In this document: positions 44,255-56,712 of the stretch, in pieces | Numbering within the stretch: position 1 is the stretch's first letter | Layout: each line of letters starts with the position of its first letter | Program-made: the position numbers and the translations under genes | The notes under the pieces: generated by a model | What the model saw: the letters and a program-made list of their open reading frames with translations, nothing else | The model's database searches: none | What the model was told of the DNA's origin: nothing | Origin: Grifola frondosa | Taxonomy: Eukaryota > Basidiomycota > Agaricomycetes > Polyporales > Grifolaceae | Reading direction: 5' to 3' | DNA: 64,000 nt | Assembly (NCBI GenBank): GCA_001683735.1 | Contig: LUGG01000023.1 | Span: 186,001-250,000 of the forward strand

Positions 44255-46052
44255 ATGGCTGAGAACGTACCTCCGTCCCATATCCGCCATTATACTTCAT
44301 TATTACACGCGTCCGTTGTTGTTATTGTTGTTGTCTCACGCTGTCGCGTCGTCCTCACAAGGTAAGGAATATTTACTGTACCTCTGTATCACCACCCGGA
44401 GACAATCCCCACTGTATCCATTATTTCCATCGCCGTTAGTGGCGATAAGGCTGTCGTGTAGTCAGTTCTTTTCACAGACGATTGACACAGCACTTACATA
44501 TTAGGTTATTTTGGCGTCCCGGTTGTTTTAGATTATTTCTATAAGAATTCCTGATTTGACGGGTCAGTGTGAATTTACGCAACTTCGTAAAGTTTCGCGC
44601 CCATTCGGGGTCTTGCTCCATGTGGGATGCGCCAACCGTGAACAGAACCTTCCGTTCCATTGGTCCATGGATAAGTCGAGAACGGCGGAAGTTCAACCAT
44701 CAAGGGACATCGAATCACGGGATGCACGGCCGGAATTCGAAGATAACCATGGCCGCACAGTTAGCTCAGCGCTTGATTGCTATTTTCTGTAACGTTCACT
44801 TTTATGTCAGCATGGCGCGCGACGGAGGAACATCTTCCTCACCGTTCGAACAAGGGCATCAAGCGAACAAGGATGCCTTCAACTTGCAGTCGCCAAGGTT
44901 CCCAGATGCCAATCCATCATGTGTGGAGATGAACACGCTGGTGGAACGCCAACTCCATCGATGAGCGGTGGAGCGATGCTGTTCCTCGGATGCCGAGAAT
45001 AAATTAGTCTGCAGCGTGCACGAGGGCACATCCCACACGTCCTCGTGCGTTGAGCTTAGTACAGTCACTTCTGTTGAACAAGGAATTCGAGAGGAAGGAG
45101 CATAACCGGGCGTCCCGATGCTTCCCGACATCAGCCGGCGCTGTTGAGATACATAGGCGCGCGGACACACGACGGACATGTCGCATGGAGGAACCGCCAG
45201 GACGTTTACCAAATGAGAACCACGCAGCTTGCTTCGCCGATGTCGACCGGAGGAAGTTGTAGCATCGGGTAAACTAGACACGCAAGACGATGTGGTCTTG
45301 TTGGCTGGGGTAACACGGCTACCATTCGCGTGGAGCGACCTGAAAGATAATCTCGTGACGAGCAACGACATTAAGTTACGTGTTACGGCGTATGTGACTC
45401 ACGAGGATTTCTTCCGATAGTTGAAAACAACAGTAGATTTGACTCGACGGGCCGAGTGGAATCTCATGTGCTCAGACGGTTTGTCCACTACAACGGAGGA
45501 GAATAGAGGCGCACATGGAAGTATGCAAGGAAACATCCGTCCTAAGGGGCCGCGTAAGTATGCCGTCAAAGACAACTGAAAGACGTGGGATAGGACTGGG
45601 ATTACACTTACCCCAATGCTAAGGATATTTGTAATTATGCAGCAAGCAAAAAGTCTTCAACGATCGACTTGGTTGAATAACCGGGGGAAGAACGTCTCAT
45701 GAGCGTCAAACAAGGGTATCAGTCTTAAGTTCGCACAAGCAAGCATATTCACAATCGTGACAACTTGAGTGTAAAGAGACAGATGGGAAATATAGCAAAT
45801 AGCGAAGGTTGTTGGTATATCCAGGGCTCATGAATACATGAAGGGGGGTCGGAGGATGGTGAGACACAACAGTGGCCTGTTCTGTCGCATATATGAGAGG
45901 ACAATACGAGCGCAAAAAGAAGCTGATGGCATACCTATGGGCGCCGCCTTAAGAGCGCAGTGGGATCACCCTGAGGCAGAAACGAGGCAGTTTGTGGGTC
46001 CACTCAGTGACACGAGGCAGCATGGGCGCACCGGCGGCTACAGGCTGTAGGA
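44255..46052. other. No supported gene
   Basis: Open frames around 44570-45420 on both strands have no family similarity. Within the last ~100 bp a second minus-strand frame (GPPVLPEPGYVILQPVAAG) stays open to 45949, see the next gene. Confidence 0.4.
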
Positions 46053-46552
46053 TCACGTATCCCGGTTCGGGAAGAACAGGCGGCCCACAATTGAACACCT
46101 GCTTGATGAGATCTTTATTTTCGCCCTGAACATGCGAAACAAATTGCGTTGCCAGCGTACTATTTCATCAAATATGCAAGTTGTGGTCAAGAAGCGACGA
46201 TTCTGCGAAGATTTGAAACGAGAAAACAAGGAGATCGAAACGAGTACTCACTGAAGACGTCAGCACAGTCTCGAGGAGCTCTGTATCCAGGGCAATTTGC
46301 GTCGTAGAAGAGAGCGTTCCAGGAACATCTTTTCGCTGCATTTCGAGCGCGTCCAACGCGTCCATTTGACCACCGTAGCTGATAGGAATGGAGTATGCTG
46401 AAGGAGGCGTCTGAAAGGCTGACGAGTGAGATGGAAGGAGGAGACAGCGAGAGATAGGGGCATACCGCTATAAACATAAAGCGTCTACTCGAGGCGTCTT
46501 CACAGAACCACCAAGCGAAACGAGGCAATAAACGAGGCGATGGTGCACGCAT
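46053..46552 (-). CDS. Small hypothetical protein, 3' end uncertain
   Basis: Phase-consistent model with exons 46466-46552, 46252-46410 and 46053-46202, 131 aa. Exon 2 is clearly protein-like: TPPSAYSIPISYGGQMDALD, then MQRKDVPGTLSSTTQIALD. Exon 3 in phase reads IFDEIVRWQRNLFRMFR and stops at 46053. A different frame over the same DNA reads FVSHVQGENKDLIKQVFNCG followed by PPVLPEPGYVILQP and stops at 45949; it would need a one-base correction or another acceptor. I do not recognise the family. Given other one-base gaps in this window the longer end is plausible. Confidence 0.4.
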
Positions 46553-47844
46553 CAAGCACGCCCTGCGACATGAGTATTGCCTATGCGGACAGGTCTGGCC
46601 CAAGGACTGGCTCTCTTCCTGACAGTTGGTTCAGCGTTCCCGTATTCAGCATATGTGGCGCTGCTTTAGAATTGTCAGCGAGGTTAGAGGGGTGGGAACG
46701 TTGCATATATGTAACAAAGGATGCTCGGGTGAGCGATGAATGCATAAGAATAGCCAGAATGTTACACTCTTCTCAAAATGATGGCGACGGTTTGTACCGA
46801 GTGACCCCCTATCAAGTAGCGGAACAAAATGTCAGCGAACAAGCCATTCCGAAACTAATATGACCGTAACCTCCAAATAAATTCCGTGAATCATGCATCC
46901 ATACAATACCAGTGATGGCAATGAGTCACCGAAGGTCATCGCGACATAAATTTGTTTCGGTCGTCTACGACATAAACTTGCACCAAAACTGTGGTCAGCA
47001 GTCACACCACGGATGAATTGTAATTCGACGGAATACCTTGAACTATCTATCAGGCCGGATTGTTATTACAACAGTGGTGAATGGCGTTTCACCAGGAGAG
47101 GAGATATGGAGAATTCCAAGTTCGCTAGAGTGAGTTGACTGGAGGGGCGAATAGCTGGCTCTCTCAGATGCATCCTGAAGCTCTTCAGTTAAAAGCACTT
47201 CGAAGCTTCCGTTCTCGACGCTCTAATCGACCTGCGGAAATTAGCACGGAAGCTCGGCATGAAAGAAGAGACCACATACGGTCCCAACAAACATCTTCCA
47301 TCAAAATCTTAGCATGGAAAAGTTGATATTTGCGTTGAATCGAGAGAAAGATCCTCAACGCAGAATTCCGAAGCACCATGAAATGGCGTTATACGTTAAC
47401 TGAAAAGGCTTATGCAATGTCTCGCGTCGGACCATATAATAGCGAAGAACCTGCGGTAGCTTATTCTGAAGCCTATATTAATGTCGTAACGGTGATGAGT
47501 AACAACTTCTGCTCACTAGGTCCGAGACAAAACATTCCAAATCGCGTCAATGAGTCCCACACATAGAAGTAGTTGGTGATTTAAGTTAGAGGACAGCGTT
47601 GAATTGTGGAGACAGTTGCTGGCTGTTCCAAAGGACTGAACTGTCGGCAACGAAATTTCACAACATCATACCACTCCGGGTTGTCCTGAGCATGAAATTG
47701 TCGTGACGGAAGGAAAGCAGGCTGGACAAGTACGTAAAGGCCGCACTCGAGAAGAGCGCTAAAAGACGTTGGCGCGGTCACGTGCTTCCGCCCAAAAATC
47801 CGGAGTCGCAGGAGTTACGAGTACCCTAGTAGCTCTACGCATTC
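46553..47844. other. No supported gene
   Basis: Only short frames and AT-rich spacer; the right part is the promoter region of RRP46. Confidence 0.45.
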
Positions 47845-48778
47845 ATGTCGACTGCTAACGTCTTGCGATCAGACGGGCGTACTGCTGATGAGCTTCGAGC
47901 GCTCACTATTGTGTATGAGAGCCTTGACAGAGTGGACGGATCTGCCAGGTTTGGTTTTGGTGAGCTCGATTTGCTTAGCGACAGGTCCGTTCAGCCTTGC
48001 AAACACTTTTTCAATAGGACCAACCCAGTCTTTAACTTCTGTCTCTGGACCTATCGAGATCAGACCCAATCTAGAGTCGCCATCGCAAGCAACTCTCGAC
48101 ATCCAGATCCGCCCGCTCGCCTCTGTGCCTGGCACAGACTCCAAAGCCCTTGCGACCACACTCAAATCTATCCTGACCCCCGCTTTGCTTCTCTCACACC
48201 ATCCTCGGACCCTCGTACAAATCGTCGGTCAGGCGCTCTGTGGGACTGGCAGCGGCAGCGGCACCGGTAGCGTGGGGCGAGGATGGAACGCCAGTCTAAT
48301 CGCAAGCCTAGTCAACGCGAGCGTGGCCGCTCTGATGAATGCGACGTCCGTGCCGATGAAGGGTATAGTTTGTGCTGTTGCTGTTGGCCTCGTGCGGTCT
48401 GCATCTGGCGGAGTCCTCGTACTGGATCCATCCGAGTCGGAACTGGCGCATCTCACGGGTGGAGGATGCTTTGCCTTCTTGTTTTCTGCTACTCTGCCAT
48501 CTACACCAACGGACTCCACGGATATACCACCATGTTCACTTCTTTGGACTAATTACACATCCACTTCTCCGTTCGACGAACGCGAATTATCTGACGCGCG
48601 AACACTCGCTGAGAAAGGTGCGCGAGAGGTTTGGAAGGCATTGAAGGAAAGCGTAGGGAGGATGGAAGCACCCTTAAAAGCTTCGGATGACCGCAAGGCT
48701 TCTACGGTAGAGGATATACATGCTGCATCCAGGGACACTGATATCCACGAGGAAGACGATGTAAAGATGGAGGTCTAA
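47845..48778 (+). CDS. RRP46: Exosome core subunit RRP46 (RNase PH-like)
   Basis: RRP46 is one of six RNase PH-like subunits of the RNA exosome ring. Exon 1 (47845-47959) gives SDGRTADELRALTIVYESLD and SARFGFG; exon 2 (48018-48778) continues PTQSLTSVSGPIEIR, which is the conserved start of the RNase PH fold, then RTLVQIVGQAL, NASLIASLVNASVAALMNAT and VPMKGIVCAVAVGL. The total is 876 nt, 291 aa, in frame. A Gly/Ser insertion follows GQALCGTG. The C-terminus extends about 70 residues beyond the fold with a charged, acidic end (HEEDDVKMEV). Catalytic residues are not expected, since the eukaryotic ring subunit is inactive. Confidence 0.9.
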
Positions 48779-49035
48779 TGTCGCCCACAAAAATGATTTT
48801 TCTGTAAGTTCTGGATGGTCGCTAGCAACCCCCTATTGATATCAACAAACTCCAGGCTATCTTGACGGCGAATACTCTCTGTCTTGATATTCTTGCGTTG
48901 AGACTTCTTCTTTGTCTCTGACGCTTCGCTGGCTTGAGCGCTTGAATCCAGGGAGGATCTACTCGACGCTACCCTATGAGCAGCAGCGCGCTAGGTTTTC
49001 CTGTCGATCGTATCTCTAGTGAATGTGCGTTATGA

Positions 49036-49825
49036 CTAGATCCTCTTCAATCCACCATTTCTCATGTCATGAGATTGCATAGAAACGAAGTTGATGGTGA
49101 GGTTGTGCGCGCCAGGCTGGAGCTGCCGCGACCGGAAGAACTGCTGGTTCGGTACGAAACGCTGTGCGATTGGCAGGGAGAGCTCTATGGGTTCGTTCTT
49201 GTCGCTTTGGTATGAGGCAAAGGGAGGCCTGCATGTAGTATTGCTCGGGGGTACAATGCCGACGATCGGGCACGAACGCACGATGGAGGGATGCACCGTT
49301 GAATTCAACGATCACTGAGAAGCTGGACATAGTGGTGCTGTGGGTGGTGCCGCTCAAGCCCGCCGGATTTGAGCTTTGGAACGACCAACCACCGCCGTAC
49401 TTCAACCTCCCATCGAACGAACGTGCAACTCAGGAGCGAGAACGGATCTAACGTCCCGTCCAGCAGCGAGTTGCCAGTCGAATTCCATCATTCCCTCCTC
49501 CAGAGCCTGGACCTGAATTATTGTCGCTGCTCGAAATGTTCCCATTGTCGGATTTATCATTGTTATTATTATTGCTGGAATCGTTATTGCTTCCATTGAT
49601 CCGAGTACTACCGCTCCCTCCATTCCAGTTTCCGAGGTTAATCTTAGTAGAAGCTTCCTTGGATTTTCCGATGGTTGTACTAGTGGTGATGCTACCGCCC
49701 CCCGAGTCCGATCCATTGTGATCATCGTCGGAATCGGAATTGGAGTCAGCGTCGAAGTCAGCGCTGCCCTGGTCCTTTGTATTAGATGAAAGAACCTTGA
49801 TCAGAGGTGTGCTAGCGATGCTCAT
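49036..49825 (-). pseudogene. Surface-type protein with Asn/Gly/Ser-rich region, frame-disrupted
   Basis: From 49825 an open frame encodes a long Asp/Ser/Asn/Gly-rich low-complexity segment. Downstream, KYGGGWSFQSSNPAGLSG, TTHSTTMSSFSVIVEFNG, GIVPPSNTTCRPPFASYQ and QLQPGAHNLTINFVSM recall the extracellular beta-rich domain of a widespread basidiomycete membrane-protein family (with 'FNGTSI.V.G' and 'G.H.L.I' motifs). These parts lie in different frames: one shift near 49270-49295 and another near 49405-49450. No TM segment follows. Either a damaged gene or one with two sequence errors. Confidence 0.4.
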
Positions 49826-50526
49826 CAGGTTGTGTATGTCTGCAGAATATCATTCTGGCATACGAATAATCGGTATCATGTACCTCCCAGCGTCCATCTG
49901 CGCCTGTGAACCCTACATAGTACTGCGGGCCATGCTGGGCAAGAAAATACCAGCGTAGATTCACGAATCAACGATCCACCTGGGCATTTTTGTTCTGGAT
50001 AAATCATGAATTCAAGTTACAAGCAGACGAGAAACTCACATTGAGTGCATCGGAAGGAATCGCAGCCAAACTGAAGCGGTCGACGCAACGAAGAAAAGCA
50101 AAGATGGAGTGGAATCCAGGGACTATTTTAGAGCACCTATATGTCGATCATGCGAGAGCTCGAGACCGATTGTCCCGGTTTGTCTGGCATATTTCTTCCA
50201 CAAGCCGTCCAAGACAATCGGAACTTAGTTCGTCCCAGAAACGGATAACGTGGTGGCACAAAAAAGACCGAGACCTGTTCCTACATCTGAACCTTCGATA
50301 GCGTCTATGGCAACAGCAAGCTATACAACACCCGGTGGGTACCCCCGCTACATTCTTGCTGCGAAGGCCACTCAGCTCCCGATGCTCAATATAGTGCCAG
50401 TCCGAGAAGAATCATGACCTTATCTTATCTACTCAGTTTTCGGTGGTCAAAACACACCTCAAGTCCATAGACGCACCCATCGACATCAATGTAAAGTAAT
50501 AAAAGTCGAGTTACAAGCAATTACAC

Positions 50527-51508
50527 TCAACAAGACACTTCCGTCAGCCCAAGACATAATGCTACCGATGATTCCGAACCATCGTCCTCGGATTTGATCG
50601 ATGTCTCTTGTTGCCTGCTACGAGGGATGGGCATAATAATAGCCACCGCAATCTTCAGCCGCACCTTCCCCTTTATCTCGAAGAACTTCTTGTCACTATC
50701 CTTAGAAGACTCAGCTGCTGCGATCCCTGGCCCTCGGTAGCGCTGAGCCGCCGCGTCACGCATCGCCGGTGCACGCGGTCCAAGAGCAGGAGACTCCGAT
50801 GGCGACGCGGAGTTGTTCTTCAAAATGATTTCTACGGAGATCGGCTGGACGTCGGGCATGAGCCAATAGAGTTTCAACATCGACGAGCAAGAGTTCGCAC
50901 CATGAGACGTTTCCACTCCGCCTCTGCCGGACTTTTGGTAATGCAAGGAGTGGCCAAGATGGTGTCCCAAAGGTGCGGCTTATATATGGGAGTAGGCAGC
51001 CGTCGTGACGCTGCCCATCTACGGCGTCGCATCTTGACTATCCGCATCATGAGAGAGGCGGACGCAACGAACAACGCGACAGCGACGAGGCCAAGGGTTG
51101 CGGGAGAGACACTGTTGGTGGCTCTTGCGCTGGCTTCCTGAGGCGCAGAATGACCACTACTATCCCCGCCATTGGAATCGCTGGCAATAAAGCCACCGCC
51201 GCTGGACCGCTTGTATGTTACCTATCAAATAATCAGCGGATTGGTACGGATGATATAATCGAGATGTATGAACCGGAGACATGGGTATATCGGAGTACTC
51301 CTCGGTAGACAGATATCCAGACTTCGTGTTGAGTGTCGGGAATGGCGGCGAATGGCGAATGTTGGTGAAGGTCCCTGCTGCATGGATAATGTGGAGAGTA
51401 GTCTGAAGCAAATAGAGGTATATGACAGATGAACAAATTGCGCCTATGAGATATGTATAATATGAGTATGAGCAAATACGCATGAAAGGCAGTGGGGACG
51501 ACGAACAT
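50527..51508 (-). CDS. Single-pass membrane protein with signal peptide
   Basis: Exons 50901-51221 and 50527-50844 join in phase. An upstream exon region begins at 51508 with a signal-peptide-like MFVVPTAFHAYLLILILYIS, though the exact 5' splicing is unresolved. The middle is Gly/Ser-rich and extracellular, followed by one TM helix (LGLVAVALFVASASLMMRIV), a basic stop-transfer (KMRRRRW) and a cytosolic tail with PISVEIILKNNSASPSESPA and KVRLKIAVAIIMPIPRS, ending LCLGLTEVSC. The tail resembles a frequent agaricomycete family with 'W..IMPxS' and 'V.IAMPSP' motifs (recalled). Function is unknown. A 56-nt GTGCGA..CAG intron splits the tail. Confidence 0.55.
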
Positions 51509-52384
51509 TCTAAAGGTCGATGGCTATATGTAAGGTTGACCGAAGGCTTGCTTGGCACCGACGGTGACTCGACGGGCCAGTAAGATGACTTCTAGACACA
51601 CGGTGCTTCGATCTGTGCGTCAGAAGGGTTCGCAGCTAGTCGCCCGAATCGGAAGAACTAGTACAGCATTTCAAAACTACCCTCGACCCTATTGTTAAAA
51701 CATTTGAGTCGAGTCTGCGAGCATTATCGAATTTCAAGGCGCATGGGAAACTACTTTGCTGCACAGAGAAGCTTGTTCGTCATGACCAATGGAGCCATTC
51801 AGCCTATGATCACCGTCAACGTTGTTCCTCAAGTGGAGTTAGCAAAGTTCAATCGTTATTGGATATACCTCTATGTAAGCGCTGCTGCCCGTTGCGCAGC
51901 GTCTATCAGACGGTATTAGTCGAAGCACGAAGACAACTACGGAGCTCCGGATGTTCGATTTGAGCTGCTCACCACATAGCGGCCAGCTTTGATTGCGCGC
52001 TGATCAGGCGGCCATAGCGGGGGCAGTGACTCGATGGCTCCGGCTCCGGCTTTCGAAACCCATATTGCCTGATGCTCAGCAACGTTATAGTAAAGCTCAT
52101 GGATGCAATGGACACAACGATGGTAATTTTGCTTGGGACTGCACAGTAAGGTATGCTTGAAAGAGGCGGACTGACCACAGCATAACCGTGATTATCCGGT
52201 AAGTTTACGTAATACATGGAAGACGAGTCGTAAACTTCAATAATTCCTAACAGCCACACAACAATGTCATTATACAGTCAGTTACATCTTACAAGGTATA
52301 TATCCAGAATACTAGACCTGGCCCAAGAGATACGGTGTAGCGCGATGGACGACTAAGCATCCAATGCATGCAATGCCTTAGATG
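51509..52384. other. No supported gene; one hydrophobic minus-strand frame
   Basis: A 96-residue minus-strand frame at 51969-52259 contains a TM-like helix (KITIVVSIASMSFTITLLSI) after YYVNLPDNHGYAVVSPPLSS. No partner exons or family were found. Confidence 0.3.
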
Positions 52385-53903
52385 TCAACTGTATTCCAGG
52401 CCCAAGCTGGTTGACAGCACTCGATTTCTCCTCGCCACAGCGAGTCCGAAGCTGCAGAGTTGGTCCTTCTCCTCTTGAGACCAAGTGCTGTCCCGCAAAT
52501 CTAGGTTAGCATGCAGCTCACCATCCTCCATATCGTCCCAGTCGTCATCGTCGCTCTCTAAGTCCTCTGCTAAATCACCAATCAGTTCGGGAGACACAGC
52601 GGACGCCTCTCTAATCCCATCCCCATGGCCGTGATCTGATATATGGTGCGAACCCTCGTGCTTGTCGCAACGCCAACTTTCCTGACCTTCCGTAAAGGAA
52701 TCATGGAGTGCGACAGCGTCTAGATCTTTCATGTGGTCATCGTACGATTGGTCGATGAGCTTTTGAACTCGGAGCAAGAACAAAAAAAATCTGTAAGCCT
52801 GCAGAGGATCTCGGAGATCGAAAGAGGTGAGGTTGCGACGGACAGTAATCTGTTTGGGACTCTGTAATAAAGGGATCAACAATCGCATGATCGAACAGAG
52901 ATAAAGCTCACTGCAGGTTTCCTCCACCATGACGCATAAACCTTGACTACACCTCGTGTACAAGCGATGCCGTAAATTACATCACGTGAAGTGCCAAGGA
53001 TCTTTCGCTGGTGCTGTCCAGCTGCGAGATCATACAATAGCCGATTGCCCGTCTCAATATCCCCCTGGTATTCAGCCGCAAATGTCAGGATATGGAGGTC
53101 AGTGTCCATCGTTGTAGAAAGGCAGGATGCATCCGCTATGAAAGCCTCGGCCGATGCATCACCAGCGAGCTCGTCAAAAAAGCCGCGCCTGTGTCTATAG
53201 ACAACTGTGTCTGCGATTGCGGTCGCGCCCGACTTCAAATGCGCATTTGAATACGGTAATGCTAGGCTGGACTCCAGCCTACGCGAACAGCCGAAGTTGA
53301 ACATAGTGCTGATAACTTCACATGGCAGTGGCTTACCCTACTTCCCATCCTCGACCATGATCAAAAGCGAGCTCGATTAAGTCATCCACAGGCCTTCGCC
53401 ATGCAGCTTCGGGCGGGTCTTGATCACTATCATGAAGTTTTTTGATTCTATAGGAAGCGAAAATGATTACGACGAGGGCCTCCTGTAGGGCAGAGTCATA
53501 ACTGGAGTCCAATACTCCGGTGGCGGTGTCAGCGGCTGCTTGTGCTTTGAGATCATTAAGAACAGCTCGACGTCTATGAGGTAACACCGACAACGGCAGT
53601 TCCTGAATTCACGATGAGATCGGACTCATGGAGCATATGATATACCGCACCACCGTCGTTAACCATTGAGGCATCTGGACATTCCAAACATTTGACACCA
53701 AATCATCACCAGGAGGAAAATCCTCAAAAGTCCAAACAATTCCTGCATTCCGAGCCCATAGCGTAAAATGTCGTACACTTCTTGCCAAACTGATTCTGCA
53801 TTAGAGGACCTCATATCTGAGTCATCAAAGCTACATACTCTGATGCACTGTAAGACGAAGCACTAGCATCGTCATCAGACTTCTTCATCTTCTTTGGCGC
53901 CAT
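52385..53903 (-). CDS. Conserved basidiomycete protein, 439 aa, function unknown
   Basis: Five exons: 53839-53903, 53651-53795, 53337-53602, 52912-53278 and 52385-52861; 1320 nt, all phases close. The N-terminus MAPKKMKKSDDDASASSYS is basic/acidic. The central region includes FTLWARNAGIVWTFEDFPPG, YDSALQEALVVIIFASYRIK, DLHILTFAAEYQGDIETGNR, LLYDLAAGQHQRKILG and VIYGIACTRGVVKVYASWW. The pattern of an acidic residue and 'AEYQ' strand followed by a helix with LLxDLAAxQxQR and a 'YGIxxxxxxxxVYASWW' strand recalls restriction-nuclease-like domains often seen in expanded fungal families, but this is inference. The C-terminal part is acidic (DDDDWDDMEDGE). No TM or signal. Confidence 0.65.
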
Positions 53904-54193
53904 CGTATACAAGCACAACAATAGGTCTGAATCAACAGCAATCAAGAGAGTCGAATCGGCAACATCGAGGGCGTTTCATGTTACCGCAGGGAGGTCTCTA
54001 AACTCCTGTAGTTACGTAAGTATACGTGTGAGAAAGAGTCACATGCTCACCTTTGTAGTATGTGAATTTACGACTTGTAACCGAGATAAATGCATTTTAT
54101 ACATTGATTTTGACTGTCTAGTACTTGATCAACATTTCTTTGACTACCTACAAACACGACCACAATTGTTCATGCTGTGCCACTATCCAAATC

Positions 54194-56712
54194 TCAATGG
54201 AGACCCAGTTTCAACCTCAAATGTGCCAAGATCTTCCTCCCAGGTTTCGTCAGCAAGACCGACATCACACCAACGAGCGCAACAATGAACCAGGAAGCCA
54301 ATCTCTTTGCAACGGCACTTTGCTTGCCAGGTCGTGGCGGAAGAGGGGGAAGAGGGCCGAATGCGCCCTCTTGAGCGCGCCAAACTGACAGCAACGATGT
54401 TCAGAACACGTATTCGATAAGGGAAGAAACAATGAACAAGTGATGTACCTTGTAGGGTGGGAATCGACCGCCGAGCACAAGAGCGTCGACCCTAATAATA
54501 TTCTTGTGTTAATGCATGCTCCACTGGAAATTGGATGAATAAATGCAAACCAGCTAGGGTTGTTCAGCGAGGTCCTAATATGTGTGAACTGATCGAACGC
54601 GAGCTTCCCTCTGTAGTAGCCAGCTAGAACGCCGACTCAATAGCTGGGACGGAAGAAGACAACGACTTCTAACTTACTACCGCTCGGTCCTATACCTCCG
54701 ACAGGAAGACCAAATGCTGTAATTGGCGAGTGAATACGGTTAAATATTTGTGGTCAAAAAGAATGCGTACCTCCTGCATGAAGCAGGGTATCATTGGCAA
54801 CGACAGAGCCGCTCTCAGTATTGTCGGTCACTAATTTATTCATACCAATGCTCAATACTGTTTGCGAGGGAGTTCCAAATCCACACACCTTTCGAGATGA
54901 ACTTAGCATCCGGAGAGAATACGTAAATCACGAGAGGGTGATCTCTGAAGAATAGTCGTGAGTAGAAAGTCAGGTATTCGTGACATCGACACTTGCCTGG
55001 CGCGAACAAACTCGATGGCTGCATCGACATCAGCTACTGGAACAACAGCAAGCACAGGCCCGAAAATTTCCCTAAATTGATAGTCAGGTAAATATTACAC
55101 TCCAGTGGCCATGTCAATACTTACTCGCTCATTAATGAATCGTTCTCCGGGACATCCTTAACGAGTGTGGGAGAGATGTATTTCTTAGAGACATCAACGT
55201 CTCCACCGAAGACGATTGTCCCGTGAGTATCATCAATAAGCTTCTTGATGCGACCGGTGTGTAGCTCTGAAATAATCCTGGACAAAGAATCCGAGGACGC
55301 TGGTCCATTCGGATAGAATGCGTCATATCTGCACACATAAGTCAAATATGCAGTCAAATGTGTGGAACGTACGCACGCTTCTTTCATAGCTTCGACGAAG
55401 GCATCCTGGAAGTTCTTGGGAACTAATACATAGTCCGGCGACATGCAAATCTTACATGTAATTTTCAGCTACTCGAGTCGAGTCACCGACATAGAGCAAG
55501 CAGGATCTTACCTGACCAGCATTACAGGTTTTGCCCCACAAAATTCTTCTCGCCGTCATCTTGAGGTCACACTTCGGATCAATGATAACCGGATTCTTTC
55601 CTATCAATGGGCATTGTAGAAGGCTCGCTCAAAAATAACAGGTGATTCTTACCTCCTAACTGCAGAAGACATAGCTGGTGCTTAGCATTCGCGGCGAACT
55701 TCGAACATTATGTATGAACTTACTTCAGTGCTGACAGGAGTGAGGTGTTTTGCACCAGCAGCAGACACGATCTTGCCAACACGGCCATTTCCTACAAATC
55801 AATTAGTGTTGTCGTCTATTAAGCTTCAAAAAAAAGATATACCGATGTACATAACTGTTTCCGCATCAATCCGTGTACATCCTCAGTAATGTGTCGACGC
55901 AGAAGATATATTAACGCACTGTGATCCCAAGGAAGCTCAAGAACCTATGCGAAGATTAGTTCAAGGGACATTGTAACATGAAATGTATGGACATGCCTTC
56001 GTTGTTTCCGGCACCCCACCATTGACAATTCGGTATAGCTCTGGGTCTAGATACTGAGGGATCAGCTCCGCAAACAGAGCGCTGACCGCAGGTGTCATTT
56101 CGGAAGGTTTCATAAGCACCGCGTTTCCTCCGGCGATAGCGCTGACCTGAAATCATGTTAGCTCAGTCGTATACAGCGATAAGGGATTGAAACTTACCAA
56201 AGGGCTCAGCAGGAGGAAGAGAGGAAAATTGAAGGGGCTTATGAGAAGAACGACACCCTTGGGCTCCGCCTTCAGCTTAGGAGACATGGCAAACCAGTTG
56301 ATCGAGAACGGTGCATTCTGTGGGTTGGCCCACTTGCCGACGTTGTCGTAGGCCAACCTGACCTCACTTATTACCGGACTGAGGTCCAACCTATGTACAC
56401 AGCAGGGTAATTAGAAGGTCAAGGCTGTTAAGTGGGATTCAGGATTGAATACTTACAACTCCGTTTCAAGGGCTGGTCGTCCGAGGTCAACTCGGAATGC
56501 TTCCTTCCAGCGAACTTCATGATCCATGAGCATATATCCTACTTGCGCAATTTGCTCCTTGCGATAGGCAATCGATTTGGTCTTTCCAGACCGGAAACCC
56601 CGACGAAGTTCATCATGAATCTGCGGAGAGTCAGCTCTCTTTTGTCTATTGACCAGTTCGAGAACTGTACCCTGGGAATGTCATTAATCGCAGTGTAAAC
56701 GAGTTCAGACAT
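54194..56712 (-). CDS. Aldehyde dehydrogenase with C-terminal membrane anchor (fatty-aldehyde type)
   Basis: Oxidises aldehydes with NAD(P)+; the hydrophobic tail suggests ER or lipid-droplet attachment as in fatty aldehyde dehydrogenases. Eighteen exons from 56671-56712 down to 54194-54367 total 1575 nt, 524 aa, in frame. Motifs: SPFNFPLFLLLSPLVSAIAG, NAVLMKPSE, ELGGKNPVII (catalytic Glu near residue 218), GKTCNAGQICMSPDY (catalytic Cys near 246), EEIFGPVLAV, and GGIGPSGTGYYRGK. The tail KRLASWFIVALVGVMSVLL is a TM helix. Exon 8 is 7 nt (55653-55659) and exon 6 is 12 nt (55843-55854). Introns 4 (donor GCATGT at 55996) and 12 (donor GCAAGT at 54996) are GC-AG. The last intron must use the acceptor before 54367 to reach the anchor. 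Confidence 0.92.

Noticed and set aside
54360..54400. Apparent frameshift in the ALDH C-terminal anchor
   Set aside because: Choosing the acceptor just before 54367 instead of the one 20 bp upstream keeps phase and total length divisible by three.
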